Assembly: GCA_964509765.1 (NCBI GenBank)
Contig: CAZDYI010000043.1
Coordinates: 1-8,876 of the forward strand
DNA: 8,876 nt
Direction: 5' to 3'
From: CAZDYI01 sp964509765
GTDB taxonomy: Bacteria; Pseudomonadota; Gammaproteobacteria; Tethybacterales; Tethybacteraceae
Notes under the pieces: generated by a model
What the model saw: the letters and a program-made list of their open reading frames with translations, nothing else
What the model was told of the DNA's origin: nothing
The model's database searches: none
Part shown: piece by piece, positions 6,355 to 8,876 of the stretch
Layout: each line of letters opens with the position of its first letter
Position numbering within the stretch: the stretch's first letter is position 1
Program-made: the position numbers and the translations under genes

Positions 6355-6930
6355 TTGCCTATCGGCGGTCCATAGACGATTTTCTCACGAGGCTGGAGAT
6401 CACCAGCTTCATGAAGTCCTTGCCCTTTGAATTGTGCCGAACCTCTAGTTCCTCGAGGCAGGGCAGGAAAGTATTCGGTCGACACTCCGTGGAACTGCTA
6501 GAGCCGCGTTCGTGGCGACGCCCTGAATGGCAGTTCAGGACTGCTTCGGCGGCTATGAGTACCTAGTGCTGAATGAGTTACCAGAGGACTGTTTAGTTGT
6601 GCAGTCATGCAGGAAACCATGCAACCTTTGGAATTCAGATGAGCGATAATTTGGGATCATACGTAACTCGTTGCAAATCCGAACTGAATTGACGATATAT
6701 TCAACAGATCCTAATGATTGCGATCTGTGGAATATTTTCTCGTAACTTATTGAAGAATCTGCAATAATCAACTATTCATCTTGGAACGGGTCCAATTTGG
6801 ATTTCTAATGTCGTTTTCGCCGTTCTCGAATACAAGCTGTTATCTCTTGCTCTCCTTCCATCGGGTCGATCGGATGCGAAAACTGACAAGGATTCCAAAC
6901 TTGCCGTGCGATGCTTGCACGATCCTACAC
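6355..6930. other. AT-rich region without a convincing gene
   Basis: No reading frame here has a good ribosome site, a recognisable motif or the codon use of the flanking genes. The block 6661-6720 has 22 of 60 G/C, against 46 of 60 in trpD. A minus-strand stretch open from about 6557 down to a TAG near 6370 contains a protein-like run (CLEELEVRHNSKGKDFM) but lacks a start codon, so it may be a decayed gene fragment. A perfect 7-bp inverted repeat, ACAGATC / GATCTGT (6704-6710 and 6722-6728, 11-nt loop), is followed by AATATTTTCT and could be a weak plus-strand terminator. Confidence 0.5.
6704..6738 (+). terminator. Weak candidate terminator hairpin
   Basis: The 7-bp stem ACAGATC/GATCTGT with an 11-nt loop is followed within 5 nt by a short T-rich run (ATTTT). 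The stem is AT-containing and the T-tract short, so this is a weak call. It would end plus-strand transcription from the exporter operon about 350 bp after the small membrane gene. Confidence 0.2.
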
Positions 6931-6961
6931 TCAAAAACAAGGGCCCCTGGCGGCGGGGCCC
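6930..6961 (-). terminator. Intrinsic terminator of the minus-strand RNA gene
   Basis: On the minus strand a 7-bp all-G/C stem, GGGCCCC paired with GGGGCCC around the 7-nt loop GCCGCCA, is followed at once by TTGTTTTTGA. In plus coordinates the arms are 6955-6961 and 6941-6947, and the T-tract is 6931-6940. It begins 2 nt after the closing stem of the tRNA-like RNA, so it most likely ends that transcript. Confidence 0.7.
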
Positions 6962-6963
6962 CG

Positions 6964-7097
6964 GGCCTCAGAGACGGGACTCGAACCCGTAACCACCGTC
7001 CTTCCCGCCAGACAGCACTCTGTCTCCGAAGACCGGATCATTGCGTCATGCTCCCCGGCCTTCATCCGCCCCCAATTGAGCTACTCTTTTCGAGGCC
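6964..7097 (-). ncRNA. tRNA-like structured RNA, expanded or degenerate
   Basis: On the minus strand this 134-nt stretch has an exact A-box (TAGCTCAATTGG, 7083-7072) and an exact B-box (GGTTCGAGTCC, 6987-6977). The T-arm is perfect: ACGGG, loop TTCGAGT, CCCGT. The ends close by GGCCTC (7097-7092) with GAGGCC (6969-6964) and AGAG with CTCT, with a 4-nt GAAA bulge. The boxes are 96 nt apart against about 44 in an ordinary tRNA. The extra sequence folds into a 9-bp stem (GAAGGCCGG with CCGGTCTTC, one G-U pair, 18-nt loop) and a 6-bp hairpin (AGACAG, AGTG, CTGTCT). I find no standard 5+7 anticodon arm, and no CCA is encoded. It may be a tRNA pseudogene, an aberrant tRNA or a different RNA with a tRNA-like shell. 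A promoter and an intrinsic terminator flank it. Confidence 0.5.
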
Positions 7098-7138
7098 AAA
7101 GTCCCGGATCATAGCTTCGCTCCCCGGAACTGCGGAAA

Positions 7139-7168
7139 AGTGTAACGCATGCCTGCGCCTGCATGCAA
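7139..7168 (-). promoter_or_regulatory. Candidate promoter of the tRNA-like RNA
   Basis: On the minus strand TTGCAT (7168-7163), an 18-bp spacer and TACACT (7144-7139) form a moderate sigma-70 match in the correct orientation. Transcription would start near 7132, about 35 nt before the closing stem of the RNA. The spacer is itself bordered by GCATGC repeats. No reading frame follows within the predicted transcript. Confidence 0.35.
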
Positions 7169-7283
7169 GCGATGCGAAGATGCGCCGCAACTTTGTCTAC
7201 TTTTTTTCCTGCGCAACGGTCCCGGCGCGCCGTTTCCGGAATGCCTTCGGGGACGGGTTGGCTTCGGAGGAAAGGCCCCGGGC

Positions 7284-8750
7284 CTACACCTCCGTCCCGC
7301 CGACGAGCATCTCGTCGACCTTGCAGTGCGGCTGGCCGACCCCGACCGGCACCCACTGTCCGTTCTTGCCGCAGGTCCCGATGCCCGGGTCGAGCTCGAG
7401 GTCGTTGCCGACCATCGACATCTTCGCCATCGACTCCGGACCGTTGCCGATAACCGTCGCGCCCTTGACGTGGCGGCCGACCTTGCCGTCCTCGATCAGG
7501 TAGGCCTCCTTGACGTCGAAGTTGAAGTTGCCGTTGGTGATGTCCACCGAGCCGCCGTCGAAGCTCTTGCAGTACAGACCCTTCTTGATCGAGGAGATGA
7601 TCTCGGCGGGCTCGTGCTTGCCGTTTAGCATGTAGGTGTTCGTCATGCGCGGCATCGGCTCGTGGTGGAAGGACTCGCGCCGGCCGTTGCCCGTGGGCGC
7701 GACGCCCATCAGCGCGGCGTTGACCCGGTCCTGCATGTAGCCCTTGAGTATGCCGTCCTCGATGAGCGTGTTGCACGCGCCCGGCACGCCCTCGTCGTCG
7801 CAGGTGAGCGAGCCGCGCCTGCCGAACGGAGTGCCGTCGTCGACAACCGTCACGCCCTTCGGCGCGACGCGCTCGCCGACCCGGCCGGAGAACGCGGACT
7901 GGCCCTTGCGGTTGAAGTCGCCCTCGAGGCCGTGGCCGACCGCCTCGTGGAGCAGGATCCCGGCCCAGCCGTTTCCGAGCACCACCGGCATCATCCCGGC
8001 GGGGCAGGGGGCCGCGGTCAGCTTCATGAACGCGATCCGCACCGCCTCGTCTACGAGGCCCTCGACGTCCGAGGCGCTGATTCCCGACGGGTCCGACCGG
8101 CCGCCGATGCCTGAGCCGCCGACCTCGGTCTTGTCTCCGTCGCGGACGATCACCGAGACGTGCAGGCCGTACATCGGCCTGATGTCCGAGAACGAGACGC
8201 CGTCGCTGCGCGTGACCGAGACGGTCTTGTGCGCGAGCGACAGCGAGGCCATCACGTTGAACACCCGGTCGTCCGAGCCGCGGGCCCGCGAGTCGATGTC
8301 GCGCAAAATACCCTTGCGCCTGTCGTCGGACAGGGCAAGCGGGCTGTCGGGGCCGTAGCGCGGCTCTGCCTCGGGCGACACTCCGTCCAGGCTCAGCCTC
8401 GCTCGGCCGCTGCCGAGGTGGCGCTTGCCGTCGCGGACCACCGAGACCAGGCTCTTGAGGTTCTCCCCGCCGATCATGTCGGCGCTCGCGAACGCGGACG
8501 CCTCGCCGCATGCCGCGCGCAGCGACATCCCGACGCTGCCGGAGTGCGAGCCGCGCGCGACCCGGCCCTCGTCTAGGTCGAGGGTCTCGTAGGAGGTCCG
8601 CTCGAGGTAGAGGTCTGCGAAGTCCGCGTCCTTTCCCGCAGCCTCGCCGGCTGCGCGGCGGAGGTCCTCGGCGCCGATGCCGGCGCCGTAGAGCAGGGAG
8701 GACTCGGCCTCGGCCCTCACGTCCTCGGTCTTGAGAGACGGCGCGCTCAT
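7284..8750 (-). CDS. tldD: Metalloprotease subunit TldD
   Basis: TldD pairs with TldE/PmbA in a cytoplasmic zinc protease that unfolds and cuts peptides; in E. coli it matures microcin B17 and degrades the CcdA antitoxin. The 488-residue length fits the family (E. coli 481). The metal site is visible: HEAVGH with H268, E269 and H273, and C460 in GTCGKNGQ, matching the third zinc ligand. Other family blocks are GLEGDFNRKGQSAFSG (274-289), YMQDRVNAALMG (338-349), PTGNGRRES (352-360), MPRMTNTYM (366-374) and VPVGVGQP (467-474). A TTG start at 8801 would add 17 residues, but those codons overlap the upstream gene's end and the ATG at 8748-8750 aligns better. No ribosome site precedes the ATG. pmbA is not in the window. 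Confidence 0.96.
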   Translation of the reverse strand: MSAPSLKTEDVRAEAESSLLYGAGIGAEDLRRAAGEAAGKDADFADLYLERTSYETLDLDEGRVARGSHSGSVGMSLRAACGEASAFASADMIGGENLKSLVSVVRDGKRHLGSGRARLSLDGVSPEAEPRYGPDSPLALSDDRRKGILRDIDSRARGSDDRVFNVMASLSLAHKTVSVTRSDGVSFSDIRPMYGLHVSVIVRDGDKTEVGGSGIGGRSDPSGISASDVEGLVDEAVRIAFMKLTAAPCPAGMMPVVLGNGWAGILLHEAVGHGLEGDFNRKGQSAFSGRVGERVAPKGVTVVDDGTPFGRRGSLTCDDEGVPGACNTLIEDGILKGYMQDRVNAALMGVAPTGNGRRESFHHEPMPRMTNTYMLNGKHEPAEIISSIKKGLYCKSFDGGSVDITNGNFNFDVKEAYLIEDGKVGRHVKGATVIGNGPESMAKMSMVGNDLELDPGIGTCGKNGQWVPVGVGQPHCKVDEMLVGGTEV

Positions 8751-8756
8751 GCGGTC

Positions 8757-8762
8757 AGTATA
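8757..8762 (-). promoter_or_regulatory. Candidate internal -10 box before tldD
   Basis: TATACT on the minus strand ends 6 nt before the tldD ATG, matching the leaderless arrangement seen at mlaF. A consensus-like TTGACA exists at 8801-8796 but is 33 bp away, too far to be its -35. The gene may instead be read from the upstream nitrilase-type gene. Confidence 0.2.
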
Positions 8763-8781
8763 TCCCCGCGCGGCCGGCCGC

Positions 8782-8876
8782 TCACAGGACGCGGTTGTCA
8801 AGCGCCGGCAGGCGCGACCTGCAGGACTCGACCAGCCCGGGGTCGATTTCCGCGATCGCGACGCCGGGCTCCTCGT
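8782..8876 (-). CDS. Carbon-nitrogen hydrolase (nitrilase superfamily), C-terminal end
   Basis: Thirty codons and the TGA stop (8784-8782) of a gene entering from the right edge. The visible peptide includes PGVAIAEIDP and ends RSRLPALDNRVL. This is the usual close of nitrilase-superfamily amidases such as the YbeM/Nit1 type, where a final 'GV..AEID....' strand is followed by 'R..LPAL..R'. The catalytic Glu-Lys-Cys residues lie outside the window, so the assignment rests on this tail and on the neighbour: in gammaproteobacteria such a hydrolase commonly precedes tldD. The gap to the tldD ATG is 31 bp in the same orientation, consistent with one operon. Confidence 0.65.
   Translation of the reverse strand, partial: EEPGVAIAEIDPGLVESCRSRLPALDNRVL

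Noticed and set aside
6150..6485. Minus-strand 111-codon frame in the AT-rich region
   Set aside because: No ribosome site, no recognisable motif, and it overlaps the better-supported plus-strand membrane gene.
7024..7030. Alternative shorter tRNA starting at TTCGGAG, which can pair with CTCTGAG
   Set aside because: The 31 nt left between acceptor and T-stem are too few for D-arm, anticodon arm and variable loop, and the A-box would be lost.
6781..7503. Plus-strand frame with DGTRTRNHR-like peptide
   Set aside because: This peptide is the classic translation of the reverse strand of a tRNA T-arm; the frame is an artefact of the tRNA-like RNA and tldD antisense.
8796..8801. Perfect TTGACA as -35 for tldD
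   Set aside because: It lies 33 bp from the TATACT box and inside the end of the upstream coding region; spacing is wrong.

Overview
The window comes from a GC-rich Gram-negative bacterium, most likely a gammaproteobacterium. A counted 60-base block in trpD (3301-3360) has 46 G/C. The evidence for Gram-negative is a maintenance-of-lipid-asymmetry (Mla) phospholipid transport operon. The pairing of a nitrilase-family gene with tldD is a familiar gammaproteobacterial arrangement. The species cannot be told from the sequence.

Layout from left to right. (1) 1-2651, minus strand: mlaF-mlaE-mlaD-mlaC, an inner-membrane ABC transporter (ATPase, permease, MCE-domain protein) and its periplasmic lipid carrier. 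mlaC runs off the left edge. mlaF/mlaE and mlaD/mlaC overlap by ATGA. (2) 2652-2725: a 74-bp divergent promoter region with two inverted copies of a 13-nt promoter-like element. (3) 2726-4548, plus strand: trpD-trpC, two consecutive tryptophan-biosynthesis enzymes, overlapping by ATGA. (4) 4549-5793: a promoter with two related palindromes around a perfect TATAAT, then a putative 10-TM heavy-metal/manganese exporter of the ArsP_2 type. (5) 5794-6354: a small, unrecognised membrane protein with a strong Shine-Dalgarno site directly after the exporter stop codon, in clearly AT-richer DNA. (6) 6355-6930: AT-rich DNA with no convincing gene (22 of 60 G/C at 6661-6720). (7) 6930-7168, minus strand: a structured RNA with perfect tRNA A-box and B-box sequences but about 52 nt too much between them, a plausible promoter and a clear intrinsic terminator. 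(8) 7284-8750, minus strand: tldD, a metalloprotease subunit. (9) 8782-8876, minus strand: the last 30 codons of a nitrilase-superfamily hydrolase, upstream of tldD in the same direction.

Most of the window is conserved housekeeping sequence. The unusual part is 4549-7170: a metal-exporter gene with a symmetric candidate operator, an attached orphan membrane gene of foreign-looking composition, and the tRNA-like RNA. No CRISPR array, complete insertion sequence or phage module was seen.
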